From Tenodera sinensis (Eukaryota > Arthropoda > Insecta > Mantodea > Mantidae): 64,000 nt of DNA. Positions 24,519-34,848 of the stretch are shown here, piece by piece. Location: the NCBI GenBank assembly GCA_030765045.1, contig CM060965.1:146571374-146635373 (forward strand). The letters run 5' to 3'. The notes under the pieces were generated by a model. It had not been told where the DNA came from. It searched no databases and saw nothing but the letters and a program-made list of their open reading frames with translations. Position numbers and translations under genes: made by a program. Each line of letters opens with the position of its first letter. The stretch's first letter is position 1.

Positions 24519-26156
24519 GCATGTGATGTTACTTACAAACTAAATATTATTATGACATAGGTTGCTTCCATCCTGTTGTTTACGATCCGTTTCTGAATCT
24601 AAAGATCTCATTTTCAGTTAATCTTCAGAACTGGAATTACTTGATTCATACCAATTGTTACACACGTGCAAGACATCGTCATGACAAAGTGGATGGTGCA
24701 GTTCCTTCAAATCCTGGGATTTTGTAGATAATACTGCTTTCTGTGAGCAATACTAACATACTACTTGCAATAGCTAAGAAATATTGCAGAAGTAACGAGA
24801 AAAAAATTTCAGTAGAACGTAATGAGAGTAGGCGCGCAGGGTCTGGTTGACCTCTGCGACACGTAACTGCCGGTTAGTCATTCTTGCAGCTAAGGTAACA
24901 GATCAGGTTGTCGCTCCACCAGTCAAGTAAGGTGTAATATCAGGTGTCCTAGTCAGGTGATTCGTTCAAAAACTAGAATGTTTTAATAAACGTTGGGGTC
25001 TCACAGGCCTTTAGCAACCAACGATGGGTTAATTTAGTATTAATATATTACATACGTATACTGTTAATAATCAATATCGCTGTTAAAACTTATTTTATAA
25101 AATACAGGTCATGTATATCTGTAATTTCCACATTGGGGCAGTCAGAAACAATGCTTTTACCACGTGAAAGTATGGTTTGCAAAAGAGCCGTCATCTACAA
25201 CTGCAGCTGACGTGGGATTCTACTCTAGAGTTAGTCTAAAAATGAGATTTTACTCTACGAAAAATAAACAGCACGATTCAAAAACTCATATTTAGGAACG
25301 TGTATGGTACGAAAGGAAACTTGACTGTTTCAGACGGCTGTCTATTGCCTCAACTTCTTATTTTATAATTATAGCTTTTCTTATTTTTGAATGCACAAAA
25401 TCCTCCACTGAAGCAATATAGCTTGTGAATTTACTTCCAGATGTATGTATTTCTGATTTATAAGTACATTAAAACCAATATAAGTTTTGTCGCTCACAAA
25501 ATGTAAACACATTTCTAGGGATTCCTGTATTATGAGGATCCTTTCATGTAGATTAATTAATTAATTTGCTGATAACCTATGGTTTCATATTTACAGAGCA
25601 CTAACTATAATTAGTAGAAATGTTTTATATTGAACGTTTTACATATCTATGATAGATGGAGCGTGATTTTAATTATTGCATTCCAATTATGATTTAATTG
25701 AAGTTGATCTCCATAAGGGTCTAATTTACACATTGGAAAGTTTCCGGACAAAATAATTGGAAAGACAAACCGCAAATATCGTAAATAGTTTATAACTGAA
25801 CCGAAAAACGTATCCTGGAGCATACGAAACAGTTTCTTGTACAATATGTATCCAGTATTGTGCAAGTTTTTCCCCCTGAGACATTGTGTTTTTAATTCGA
25901 CAGGAGCAAATCCCTATGACTTTTTTTCACGCCTGTTTCTCACAATATATTGCATCTTCAATTATCCCATAAAGGACATAAGGTTTATGGTGATGCTGTC
26001 CATCAAGTAATTTGATCATTGATACGTACCATTCATGGCTTTTAACAAAAATAGGCTCGTCGATGTAGGCGAGTTGGTATACTGTGCGTTGTCCTGATCT
26101 CAGTTCATTATGTTTGGTATACCAAACTAGTTGGTGTATCACTTCCTGTTTGAATG
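24515..26156. other. No gene recognised
   Basis: Non-coding. Two minus-strand frames of about 72 codons (25647-25865, 25927-26142) have no motif. The second lies just past the 3' end of the minus-strand RT remnant and may be flanking host DNA. Confidence 0.4.
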
Positions 26157-27238
26157 CCCAGTGTGACGTAATGTAATGTAATCTAATGTAAAAAATGTTA
26201 ATTTGGGCATGTTTACAACTTGCCCGGGCTGTTTAGGGAGATCCCTCTTCAGTCTACTCTGAGGTTTTTTATTGGTTGTGTGAGGGATCTTTACGGCGTT
26301 GGTGCGTATTTTTGTTTTTATTTTGTATTTTTGTTGACGTTGTGTAGTGTTGTGTGTTGTGATTTTGTGCTAGTGTTTCAGTTCCCCGGGTTTCACATCC
26401 ATCGCTCCATAGACAGGCGTCCACCCAAGAAGACCATTGATTTCAAATGATGGATGTTGATTTTTTAATATTTGCTGCTGCACTTCACCGGGTGATTTTT
26501 TAAATTATTTGAATGTTTTTATATGCTGATATGTGTGTACGTGTTTATGTATTATGTGTGTTCAAATGTTTTGAAAGTGTTGCAAGTGTTCAAGTTTTTC
26601 ATGTTCTTCTTGTTGGTATTTGTCATAGACGTGTATAAGTGTTATGAGGGAAGAATTTCTGTCTTTTTTCTGTTTCTTGTATGGTGTTCGTTTTTTGTGC
26701 TATGTTTATAAGTGTTCTTCTGTAGCTTCTTGTGTGTGTATTGTGTATATATGTGATCATTTGTTTAGCTATGTGTTTGTCTATGGGAGTTGTATTGGTG
26801 TATTGATATAATGCGTTTGATTTGAATGACAGTGATAGTTTGTGTGCAGTCCTAAGGCACCTCCTCTCAAAATATCTTATTGTGTTCATTATGTCGGAGG
26901 TTATTAATGGCATGGTGGCTACGGCTGCGTGTTTTAGTTGTGGTTGTATCAATGTGGTGTATAATTTGTGTAAGATGTGTGGTGTGAGTCCTCTTTTATT
27001 TAATTTGGTCAGATAATTTAGAGTTGAGTGTCGGGTCCTGTTTTGTTTAGTAGTTTTGTGTAGTGTGGTTTGATTTTGAGTTTGTTGTGTATGTGTATTC
27101 CTAAGTATTTATTTGTTTTTTGGCACGGTTTGTTTGTTAAATGTGATAGTAGCTGTTCTGTGTGTTTGTTTCATTGTTTTTCCTATCACAATGGCTTCTG
27201 TTTTCTGCATGTTGATAGTTATGATAGATATGTTGATA
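26157..27238 (-). pseudogene. Non-LTR retrotransposon reverse transcriptase remnant (3' part)
   Basis: Read on the minus strand from about 27.23 kb, the translation gives NMQKTEAIVIGK, then a KYLGIHIHNKL motif, then after a frameshift near 27.02 kb LNYLTKLNKRGL, LHKLYTTLIQPQLKHAA and a FERRCLRTAHKL segment to about 26.62 kb. This is the end of the palm and the thumb of a non-LTR reverse transcriptase (the KT.A.. and KYLGI motifs are diagnostic of the group). The style suggests a Jockey/CR1-type element; I cannot name the clade. Downstream, the minus strand passes through a 3' UTR-like region and ends in a short TTACA-type repeat near 26157-26185, a plausible 3' tail. Upstream RT motifs are missing: the frame runs straight into a trinucleotide array. 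Confidence 0.75.
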
Positions 27239-27455
27239 GATATGATGATAATGATGATGATAGTAATAATAATGATAATAGTAATAGCAATAATAGTAAT
27301 ATTATTACTATAATAATAGTAATAATATTAATAATAATAGTAATAATAGTAATAATACTAATAATAATATTAATAATAATATAAATAATATTAATAATAT
27401 TGATAATATTAATGTTAATAAGAATAATAATAACAACAACAACAACAACAACAAC

Positions 27456-27502
<47 letters not shown>

Positions 27503-27530
27503 TGATGATAATGGTAATAGTAATAATAAT
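27239..27530. repeat. Imperfect AAT/GAT/AAC trinucleotide array
   Basis: A mosaic of AAT, AGT, ATT, AAC (eight or so AACs near 27430-27455) and GAT triplets. The poly-Leu and Asn/Ser/Ile-rich frames across it are repeat artefacts. It directly abuts the RT remnant. Confidence 0.95.
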
Positions 27531-28026
27531 ATGTACATAATAATTGTTTAAGTGTCCTTAGTTTGACACTTAAGAAAACTTTTTGGTTTTAATTACATAG
27601 TACGAGTTTATGTTTCGTGTTGTAAAACACTAAGGTCTTCTCAAATGTAGTTACTTTTTCAATAGTCTGTTTCTCACTACCAAATTTACCCTAAGGTTTT
27701 GCTGGTAGGTTACAACTTATGACTGACAATTGTGGCATTTCTTGAATTTAAAAACAATCATTATTTACTAGAAATAATCTATTCCGGGCTTATGGGCCGT
27801 GGTCTACTGGATTTCTTCTTCTTCCCTGACGTTACGTCTGCGACTACGGTAGACATCATCAGTGGCGGCGAGGGCGAAGTATCCTAGTGGAGATTTCAAC
27901 AGCAATTTGTGAAGCATAATATGGTAAAATAAGTTTTAATCGCAACAGTAGGTTAAAACAAAAGCGAAAACGAAACAACATGTCACATGCAATGCCATTC
28001 ATTTGCCTTACTGAAGTAATGCGTCT
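27531..28026. other. Non-coding; repeat-like fragment near 27781-27900
   Basis: The segment GGGCCGTGGTCTACTGGAT ... GACGTTACGTCTGCGACTAC looks like a fragment I associate with arthropod dispersed repeats containing a GACGTTTCGGCTGC motif. This is recollection, with no second copy in the window. Confidence 0.35.
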
Positions 28027-28038
28027 AACAACTGTAAT

Positions 28039-28286
28039 ATCCGCACTGTAGCCAAGTGACTAGACCATTCGCTTCTCACCGAAGGGCCCAGGTTCGATCC
28101 CAGGTAACCGCATGTGGGATTCGTGGTGGATGAAGCGGCGCTGGGGCGGGGTTCCTCCGGGTTCTGCAGTTTCCCCCGCTATCTTATTCCACCGGTGCTC
28201 CATCTTCATTCCATGTATCATCAATGTCACCGTTTGCGGTGCCGTAGTAGTAAAAACGGGCGTTAAACACTACAAAAAATAATAAT
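28039..28286 (+). mobile_element. tRNA-derived SINE, family II, copy with divergent head
   Basis: The body (GGATTCGTGGTGGATGAAGC, TTCCACCGGTGCTCCATCTT, TGCGGTGCCGTAGTAGTAAA, CGGGCGTTAAACACTACAA) matches the family II copies at 54.7 and 58.7 kb closely. The head (GTAGCCAAGTGACTAGACC ... GGTTCGATCCCAGGTAACC) differs from their GTGGCCGAGCGGTTAGCGC head much more than the body does. An imperfect TSD lies at 28027-28038 and 28287-28298 (AACAACTGTAAT / AACAGTTGTAAT, 10/12). Confidence 0.8.
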
Positions 28287-28603
28287 AACAGTTGTAATGT
28301 GAACTCTCGAACGAGTGAATAAATGCCCGTTTCCCAGAGCAATAGGAGAGGAATAGGATCAATACGGAGAGGGTTTGGCAGTGAAGCCGGGCTTATTGTA
28401 CTTATGCCCCAAGGGGGCACCCACGGGAGGAAGGATGAGGTGAGAGAAGACAACGGGCGGCCAGATCAGGACTAACGGCACAGATATTGACAGAGGTCTC
28501 TAAAGTTTCCCAAGTTTGACGACACCGAAGCCTTTAAGTCTTCCGGGGCCAGCTCATGGGAACATTTGCGCGGGCTCCAATGCCCCAAGATGACTTAACC
28601 TTA

Positions 28604-28705
28604 GAATGCACACCGGTCCAGCGGCGAAGAAAGCCGAAGTGTTGGAGTCACGTGACTAACATGGCTGGGCGTCACGTGACATGCATCACGTGTCTAGAAA
28701 GTTGA
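28604..28705 (+). repeat. Left TIR of Mutator-like element
   Basis: Contains GCACACCGGTCCAGCGGCGA, GCCGAAGTGTTGGAGTCACG and, within about 45 bp, three CACGTG palindromes at 28649, 28673 and 28687. It pairs with 32918-33023. Confidence 0.85.
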
Positions 28706-28751
28706 GCGGGAAAGGTAAGCAATACGCGCCAATAGTAATTGCAAGTGCAAT

Positions 28752-29345
28752 ATGGAAGTGATTGAAGTGAGTCAAAATAAACAATTTATGTGCTCTGAGT
28801 GTGGGAGGTGGTACAAGCAGAGACAACATTTGCGACGTCACGCTTCCACAGCTCACCCGGGGAGAGTGAATGCCATTGCACCTCTCCAAAAACTTCAGTT
28901 TAAGTGCAGCCTTTGCAACTTTGAAGGATGATCAGAAAGTAGTTTATACTAACACTTGGAAGGGATACACGATAGACATGTAAAATTGGAAGAACTGGAA
29001 TTCGCATCATTTGGAGACATGGGCGTCGCGAAGGGTGGGCAAGGGGGGGCCGCGGCCCCTCCCTGGAAGTTGGTCAACTTAATGTGCAATCAATTACTGA
29101 CTATTAAACTACTATTTTAAAAGATCAATTTTTATTTAACACAAATTAACATGGATATATGCAACGAATATTATAAATTTTGACAATAAAATAGTGAATT
29201 AATATTAACTGATTGCAAATTTCAAACATATGGCCCCCTCTGGAAAATTGCCTACCGACGCTCATGTAATTGGAGACTTCAAGAGTTGGAAAGAAGGAAC
29301 TGAGGCGGCAGAGGTAGCAGAGACACTGAGCATTGCAGTATCTTT
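28752..29345 (+). pseudogene. C2H2 zinc-finger N-terminal coding remnant of the Mutator-like element
   Basis: An ATG at 28752 opens a 59-codon frame too short for most ORF filters. Residues 14 onward form a canonical finger, CSECGRWYKQRQHL...H....H (C-x2-C-x12-H-x4-H). A second finger starts at CSLC, but two stops (TGA at 28929-28931 and TAA twelve codons later in frame... TAC-TAA-CAC) fall inside it; its histidines (HLEGIH) follow in the same frame. After this an acidic segment LEELEFASFGD is split by a 251-bp MITE and resumes as FKSWKEGTEAAEVAETL, ending near 29345. The order of two fingers followed by an F.SF..F..WK segment is one I associate with arthropod transposase-like proteins of the Mutator/FAR1 type (recollection). 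A GTAAGT near 29370 and a TTGCAG near 29422 may be intron ends. Confidence 0.65.
29017..29267. mobile_element. Small MITE nested in the zinc-finger ORF, 8-bp TSD
   Basis: The ends are ACATGGGCGTCG and, from the right, ACATGAGCGTCG, with a GGGGGCC block inside each. Flanks ATTTGGAG (29009-29016) and AATTGGAG (29268-29275) are an 8-bp duplication with one mismatch. Removing the insert and one TSD copy restores the protein reading frame across the site, which confirms the insertion. An 8-bp TSD fits the hAT superfamily. Confidence 0.8.
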
Positions 29346-29492
29346 GCTGCAAGAGAACTCGCATGAATAAGTGCTAATGTAAGTTATTTTAAATTATACT
29401 ATTACTAAAATTAAAATTGCAGCTAACAGTACCTGAGAGTGACGGTTTAACTGAGAAAAATGTATCTGTGTGTAATATTGGTATATTCTATT

Positions 29493-29602
29493 TGAGTGCA
29501 TCCCGAGCCAGGCCTCCCAGAGGGGATAAAATCCCTATGCTGGTACCGGGTCCTCTGCACCAGAGGCAAGCGCGCTACCAACTGCGCTACGGAGGTGGTT
29601 TC
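29493..29602 (-). mobile_element. SINE family III fragment inside the Mutator-like element
   Basis: The minus strand has the head (CGCAGTTGGTAGCGCGCTTG A-box region) and the first part of the body up to GGGATGCACTC. The B-box is deleted relative to 1062-1401, and the whole 3' part is missing. Loss of the 3' end points to later deletion, since SINE insertion normally truncates 5' ends. Confidence 0.75.
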
Positions 29603-29824
29603 CCTGTCAGTTCCCTAAAAGAAATGGGACAAAATTGTATTCACATATGTATGGGCATCAACTGTTGACTCAAAAAATTCAGCCTAAAACTGTTTCTCCA
29701 CTAATGGTGCACCATACACCTGGCGAGCTAACTGAGTTAACACATACGAATCAAACAAATACACATCGTGCAGTAGAAAACAAATACTGAGCTATAATAC
29801 ACTTTGTAACTAAGTACAGGAGTA

Positions 29825-29944
29825 AGTAATAAAGCACACTAGTAGTAATACAGCCACACGATATCGTGTCAACTCAATACCGATTGTGAGCAGAGTAAAA
29901 CAAGTGATGCTCGTGACCTTGTGTATATCAGCTGCTGGTGACGC
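29825..29944 (+). repeat. 120-bp direct repeat, copy 1
   Basis: 118 of 120 bases match 30548-30667 (differences at a CCG/CTG and a TGTG/TCTG position). The 603 bp between the copies and the DNA outside them are unrelated. No TG...CA ends or TSD are seen, so it is not obviously a miniature LTR element. Confidence 0.9.
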
Positions 29945-30547
29945 TCTGCTACCAGAGAATTGCACTACCCTTCACGGGATGTAGTCAATTTTTCGTGGGA
30001 GTAGGATCACGAGACGGGGAAACGGCAGGACCTTTTCTGTCAAAGGAATGCCCCCCCTTTATTACAGAAATAAAATGTAAGATTTGGATCAACACAATTT
30101 TAATAAATGATAATTACAAATGTTGAGGCATGATGAGATTACGATTATATGTCTCTATGTTTTATCGGGTGATAAGAATTACCAGTGGACGATAACAATA
30201 AATATGAATGAAGTGAGTTATACAGATTTTCCAGCTATATCCGTAGTTTACCTATTTGAAATCTGAATTATTGTCCGCATAAGTGACGACTTAACCCCAT
30301 AAACTCATTGCCCCATAGAAATAATTATATCACCAGATCGATCCCGCATAGTTACGGCGGTAGTAGAGAGCGAGAGAGAGAGAAGAGCTACATACCTCTG
30401 GCGATTACCATCACGACTGACTACTAGACACAGACTACCCCAGACTGGCCTCTCTCTCGCTCCCTCACGTAGGCTGCGCACGACGACAGCACTACCTATC
30501 GGGCCAGCGCCGCCCTAAAAAAAAAAAAACGAACGTGCAATCAGCAC

Positions 30548-30667
30548 AGTAATAAAGCACACTAGTAGTAATACAGCCACACGATATCGTGTCAACTCAA
30601 TACTGATTCTGAGCAGAGTAAAACAAGTGATGCTCGTGACCTTGTGTATATCAGCTGCTGGTGACGC
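30548..30667 (+). repeat. 120-bp direct repeat, copy 2
   Basis: Partner of 29825-29944. A 13-base A-run lies about 30 bp upstream. The internal ACACGATATCGTGT is a perfect palindrome in both copies. Confidence 0.9.
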
Positions 30668-31196
30668 GTTTCTGTGTGCGCAGTGGAAAAACACAGCGTC
30701 CGGTTCACATGTATTTGGATCTCTCTGTAGAATGGGGTGCTGAGAACCATAGCAGTTAGAGAATCCATAAAAAGTCACTCATACTCTATAGTTAAACCAG
30801 TTTAGATCAATCAATGTTAATTGTTCTTCACATATGCCACACACAGAACAAAGCTAATAACGAGAGTAATAAGATTGTAAACTTGCTACCTAAATACCTT
30901 TTACAACCACTGAATTTCATTATAATCCATTTAAAATTGTCTATATTTTAAGTGAAAATAGATAATGACCTAGCCCCTAGGCACACTCATTACTTAGGCT
31001 ACATAAAATACTGCTATTCATTACATTGTTTTTTATTTATTTCTAGGCCATACACAGTGGGAAGCTGGAGTTGTGATTGTGGGAGTAAAACTAACAAGCT
31101 GTTGGTGTCCAGTACTGTATTTCATCACATACTCGCCACACTTTCTCGTTATGGTTATCGTTGCTCTTACTGATGGTGTTGAACGAGCCTATACTT

Positions 31197-31500
31197 ATTA
31201 TTTTGTGATGTAAACTTATAACAGTGTCAGTATTTAGGAGTTATGTATATGCAATATAAATTATTTTGTGATGTAAACTTATAAAATGTTGGTATTCAGG
31301 AGTTATGTATGCTACATTTTCATAATTTTCTGACATAAAATGTTAAAACTGTTAATATTCAGAGGAAGTTATATGAGTTCAAAACCCAATTATTTTGTGA
31401 TGTAACTCAAAAAAGTGTTGGTATTCTGAAGGAGTAATGTGTGTTCAATGTCAATTATTTTGTGATGTAAATTTATAAAAGTGTGTATTCAGAAGTTTAG
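31197..31500 (+). repeat. Imperfect tandem repeat, about five units of 65-90 bp
   Basis: The motif TTATTTTGTGATGTAAACTT recurs near 31197, 31260 and, modified, near 31389 and 31456, each followed by a GTTGGTATTCAGGAGT-like block. A more decayed unit lies near 31320. It is inside the Mutator-like element. Confidence 0.75.
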
Positions 31501-32401
31501 GACTTGTAAATTACCTATGTAAAACTAGGTAAATAAAGTGTTGTTTATGAAATGGGGAAAAAGTTGTTCATACTTTCTTCATAAAGTAAAAATATACAGC
31601 GCAACCATTTTGCAAAGAATACATTATTTATGAGCAGCTGTGATAACTTTCAGTAGCTAGTGTACAATAACGGGAGTAATTCCGGGATTACAATGAACGA
31701 AACGTAATACAATTTCTAGTTTAGCAACATTTCTTACTTCACCATCTTGGCAGTTTGCAAACTGATGGCATCAACATTCAAGAATATATTACAATACGCT
31801 AAATACTCTGCTTTCTCTGGCAAACTGAACAGATACCAGTGATGGCATGTTATCTTTAATATTCCAGGTGTTGAGAAATCTTTATTTTATTATGCAGTGA
31901 TTGCTTGCCTATAAATCAAGTTGGTGTGACTGACCATTATGTGATCATGTTAGCTACACAAACCTGTGTGTCTGTTTTAAGTATACATTTTGGCAATCCA
32001 TCATTTGTTACTTCCTACACCGGCAACAATTCTTCTTAAGTGTGAGGGATGAGGTAAACTAAGATCACCACTTTAAGCAGCTGGATAAGAAAAAAAAAAG
32101 AAAATAAATAAATAAAAAAAAAAAAAAAAAAAAGAAAGAAAGAAAAAAAAAAGAAAGAAAACCAGTGCATGAACATATAAGTGAATTACAAGGGTATATT
32201 TTTGTTTCATTAACAGAAGCTGTGCACACATATTTATCTTCTTCCTGTTACACAGTGGGTTTTACTCTGCATTTCATGTGCAATATACTCTGCCTGATCA
32301 CATACTAATAGTTTATACTGACTTAAATGACTCACCAGATTTTCAAATTAAGTCCAATCATTACTGAGATTGAAAGACACTGTTGTTATACACACACCTT
32401 T

Positions 32402-32845
32402 TTAAAACACTTTAACTTCTAAAGAAACTAACACTTTCAAACCTACAATGTGCTCAAGCACTGCCATAAAGTCACTTTCATACGCAAACAGTAAGTAGTT
32501 TTCACTTTCAATCATAACAAATGAAGAGATCACCGTTTTTAAAAGTTCCCAAATGACAAAATCTTCTTGTTTTGACACCATTCTCTGAAAGCTACCTCTT
32601 CCTGAAGTCTCTGCTTTCACCTTTCTCCAGGATCCTTCTGAATTGATGCTAATGCTGTGCTTAAATATTTCGGTTGGTTCTCAAGGATAGTACATCTTTG
32701 AGCTAATAACGTTATAATTTGACTTGCAGCCACATACACAAAAGCTCTGCGGCTCTGAAACAACAGAAATAGGTCACCTGATTATAGCATTTGTAAGAAG
32801 TAGGTATAGGTTATTTCAAATTTAAAAAAAAATTGTAGCTTACCT
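32402..32845 (-). pseudogene. Possible minus-strand spliced coding remnant in the Mutator-like element
   Basis: On the minus strand a donor-like AATAAG/GTAAGC lies near 32845 and an acceptor-like TTCTGTTGTTTCAG/AG ends near 32760. The following frame reads RRAFVYVAASQIITLLA and ILENQPKYLSTALASIQKD before a stop. Another frame then stays open to 32402 (72 codons, containing FVIWELLKTVISSFV). No domain is recognised. If real, it would be a second, convergent gene in the element, as in maize MuDR (known layout), but this is weak. Confidence 0.25.
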
Positions 32846-32917
32846 TATTTCATAAAAAATGCAGTAAACAAGTCACAGCTCCTTCAATAACAAACTGGCA
32901 GCTATATTTCCAGCAAG

Positions 32918-33023
32918 TCAACTTTCTAAATGGTCACGTGATGCACGTCACGTGACGTCCAGCCATGTTACTCACGTGACTCCAACACTTCGGCTTTCTT
33001 CGCCGCTGGACCGGTGTGCATTA
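32918..33023 (-). repeat. Right TIR of Mutator-like element
   Basis: Reverse complement of 28604-28705 with a 4-bp indel near the inner end and few substitutions. Its three CACGTG palindromes at 32935, 32949 and 32973 mirror the left TIR's spacing (14 and 24 bp). Confidence 0.85.
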
Positions 33024-33099
33024 TAACGTTAAGTCCCCAGATGCCGCCGCTTTTTCCACCCGGATCCTACGAACAACGAGGGATGCACATGTCATCCCT

Positions 33100-33350
33100 G
33101 TCAGGGTTCACCTAATGCGTTTGCTGATACTTACGACCCTAAGAGAACCAACGGGATGAACGATGAATGAAATAATGAAACAAAATGGAAGGACAGGACG
33201 GAGGATGTAATTATCCTTCCCAGCATTCGCCTTGTAACCCGGGAAAACCTCCGAAAAAACCCTTGGCTCAGGAAAGTTGGCCTCGGGAATCAAACCCATG
33301 ACTTCTCGAATACGGGCCATAGACGAACACCTGAGCCTCCTCGCACCGTA
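33100..33350 (-). mobile_element. SINE family IV copy
   Basis: The minus strand has a GGAGGCTCAGGTGTTCGTC head, B-box GGGTTTGATTCCC, then GGGTTTTTTCGGAGGTTTTC and AGGCGAATGCTGGGAAGG. It is the best preserved copy of family IV in the window. Confidence 0.7.
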
Positions 33351-34836
33351 TTTTATTGTTCTAGTGGTTAAAACAATAACGCATTTTTTCGCTCTCAGCG
33401 ATGGAAAATTTTAACAAAATTCTTCTCATGTAAAGCTAAATAACACTGCTCATCCCCCCTCGCCCCTCCCAAAGCTACAACAGATGCCAGGAGAATGAAA
33501 AAAGGAAGCTCTTTGAATAGGTCACCATCAATGTGAATATAAGGCTCGTTCATAGTTCTACCTTACAATCTCCATTCTAATGTGGTCACACAGTCTTTTC
33601 TTTTGTTGTCCATCTTATCTTCCTCATCGTGATGGGTAAATGACTGCAATTTTTGCGTGCCAAGTGTTCCCCACCCTGAATAAATGGTTTCACAGAAGTG
33701 GCTAATAACGTTTAATGATGTTATTGACTTCAGGTTCTTTTTGGATGCATTTACTGGGTTTGCTATGTATGTAAGTATCTCATATTGCACACAATATCAT
33801 TTTGTTTTTATTGCTCCAATAAATTTTCATTACATCAATAATGTTATTGCATTAGCTCATATATTATATTAGTTCTAGTTGTTTAACTGTTTCATAAAAT
33901 TCTCGAATTTAATTAACACTAACACACATTACAAATGTTTCCTGAGATGCCAAAAAATTCAAAGTGCATACTTTTGAAGGACATGTGATTTTGGGAATAT
34001 TTGTATGATATTCTTCGCTCCTTTAACTGCTCACGTAACAGCGTTAAAATTACATTTGGGAGATTATGTAAGAAACGTTGCATAAGCATTATCAACAGGC
34101 CGTTTTTCCTTGAGCTGGAAAAGCTTCTACACTTGCTATAGATTTTTGTAACTTCTAAGATGCAGGTTTCTTGTTTTAATTGAAGCATTAGAAGAAAATA
34201 AAGCTATGTAAGGTTTTTAACTCTAACTGATTGTATAGGATAGGATAATCAAACCGAAGTTCTCCCCAACCATTAGAGCTTAGCGCCGAATTTTAGCCAT
34301 CTCAGTGGGCCTATTGTGCCTTAGAATTCCACAGTGACAGCAATCCTGAGGCCGGTGTCATTCGTAATTTGAGGGTGCCTTAGGACTCCCCCACTCCCCA
34401 ACAAGGGGCACCAACTGGCCATTCAAGCGCTTGGGAGAAATGCAGTGCAGGAGTGCAAGTTCTACTACCCCTTCGCCATGCACCAATCGCCGTCGGCCGG
34501 TCCTGCAACCCTGAAAGATATTGAACATACACAAGAAGTTGATTGAGGTAGCAAATGATGAAGAGAAAATTCGTGGTAGAAGAGGAATCGCTCTATCTCT
34601 CGCTAGGGCTTGGAAAACCACGAAAAACTCGAAGTTATTGTGGAGATGTAGAATTCGAATCTCGAGTAGCAGCTTCAGAAGTTAACTGCGGAGCTTGCTC
34701 AATCAGGTGAACTTGTAAACATTATCTAACAACTAGCAAAATCTATACTAAATATGCACTTGAAACGACAGAGACAACCGTAGTAGTTTTCTAAGTGCTT
34801 TTACATTACTTGTCAGGTCAGAGGTTATATTAGTAC
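33351..34836. other. No gene recognised; GC-richer segment at 34240-34620
   Basis: The first part is AT-rich and non-coding. From about 34240 to 34620 the sequence is GC-richer (CCCCCACTCCCC, CGCCGTCGGCCGG), which suggests another old repeat, but I find no second copy or boundary. Confidence 0.4.
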
Positions 34837-34848
34837 TCTATGTGTACA

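Larger units (their letters stand above)
28604..33023 (+). mobile_element. Mutator-like DNA transposon with long TIRs, degraded
   Basis: Two inverted segments of 102 and 106 bp (28604-28705; 32918-33023) are nearly identical after reverse complementation and define a 4.42-kb element. Flanking TAACCTTA (28596-28603) and TAACGTTA (33024-33031) fit an 8-bp duplication with one mismatch, though the site is partly palindromic and the ends could shift by a few bases. Long TIRs, a TSD of 8 to 9 bp and a C2H2 zinc-finger N-terminal coding region fit a Mutator-like (MULE) element; that class is my inference. No DDE catalytic domain could be read, so the interior is deleted or too decayed. It hosts a MITE (29017-29267), a SINE fragment (29493-29602), a 120-bp direct repeat pair and a tandem repeat block. 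Confidence 0.7.

Noticed and set aside
23718..24543. Long frames of 220-258 codons on both strands (Trp-Arg, Asp-Gly, Met-Ala, Ala-Ile, His-Arg repeats)
   Set aside because: They are translations of the GATGGC/AAT microsatellite, which lacks stops in every frame; no unique protein sequence is present.
27070..27538. Frames rich in Asn/Ser/Ile or poly-Leu
   Set aside because: Caused by the trinucleotide array and by sequence antisense to the RT remnant.
29825..30667. Terminal-repeat retrotransposon in miniature (TRIM) made of the 120-bp repeats
   Set aside because: No TG...CA ends, primer site, polypurine tract or TSD at the repeat borders; kept as an unexplained repeat pair.
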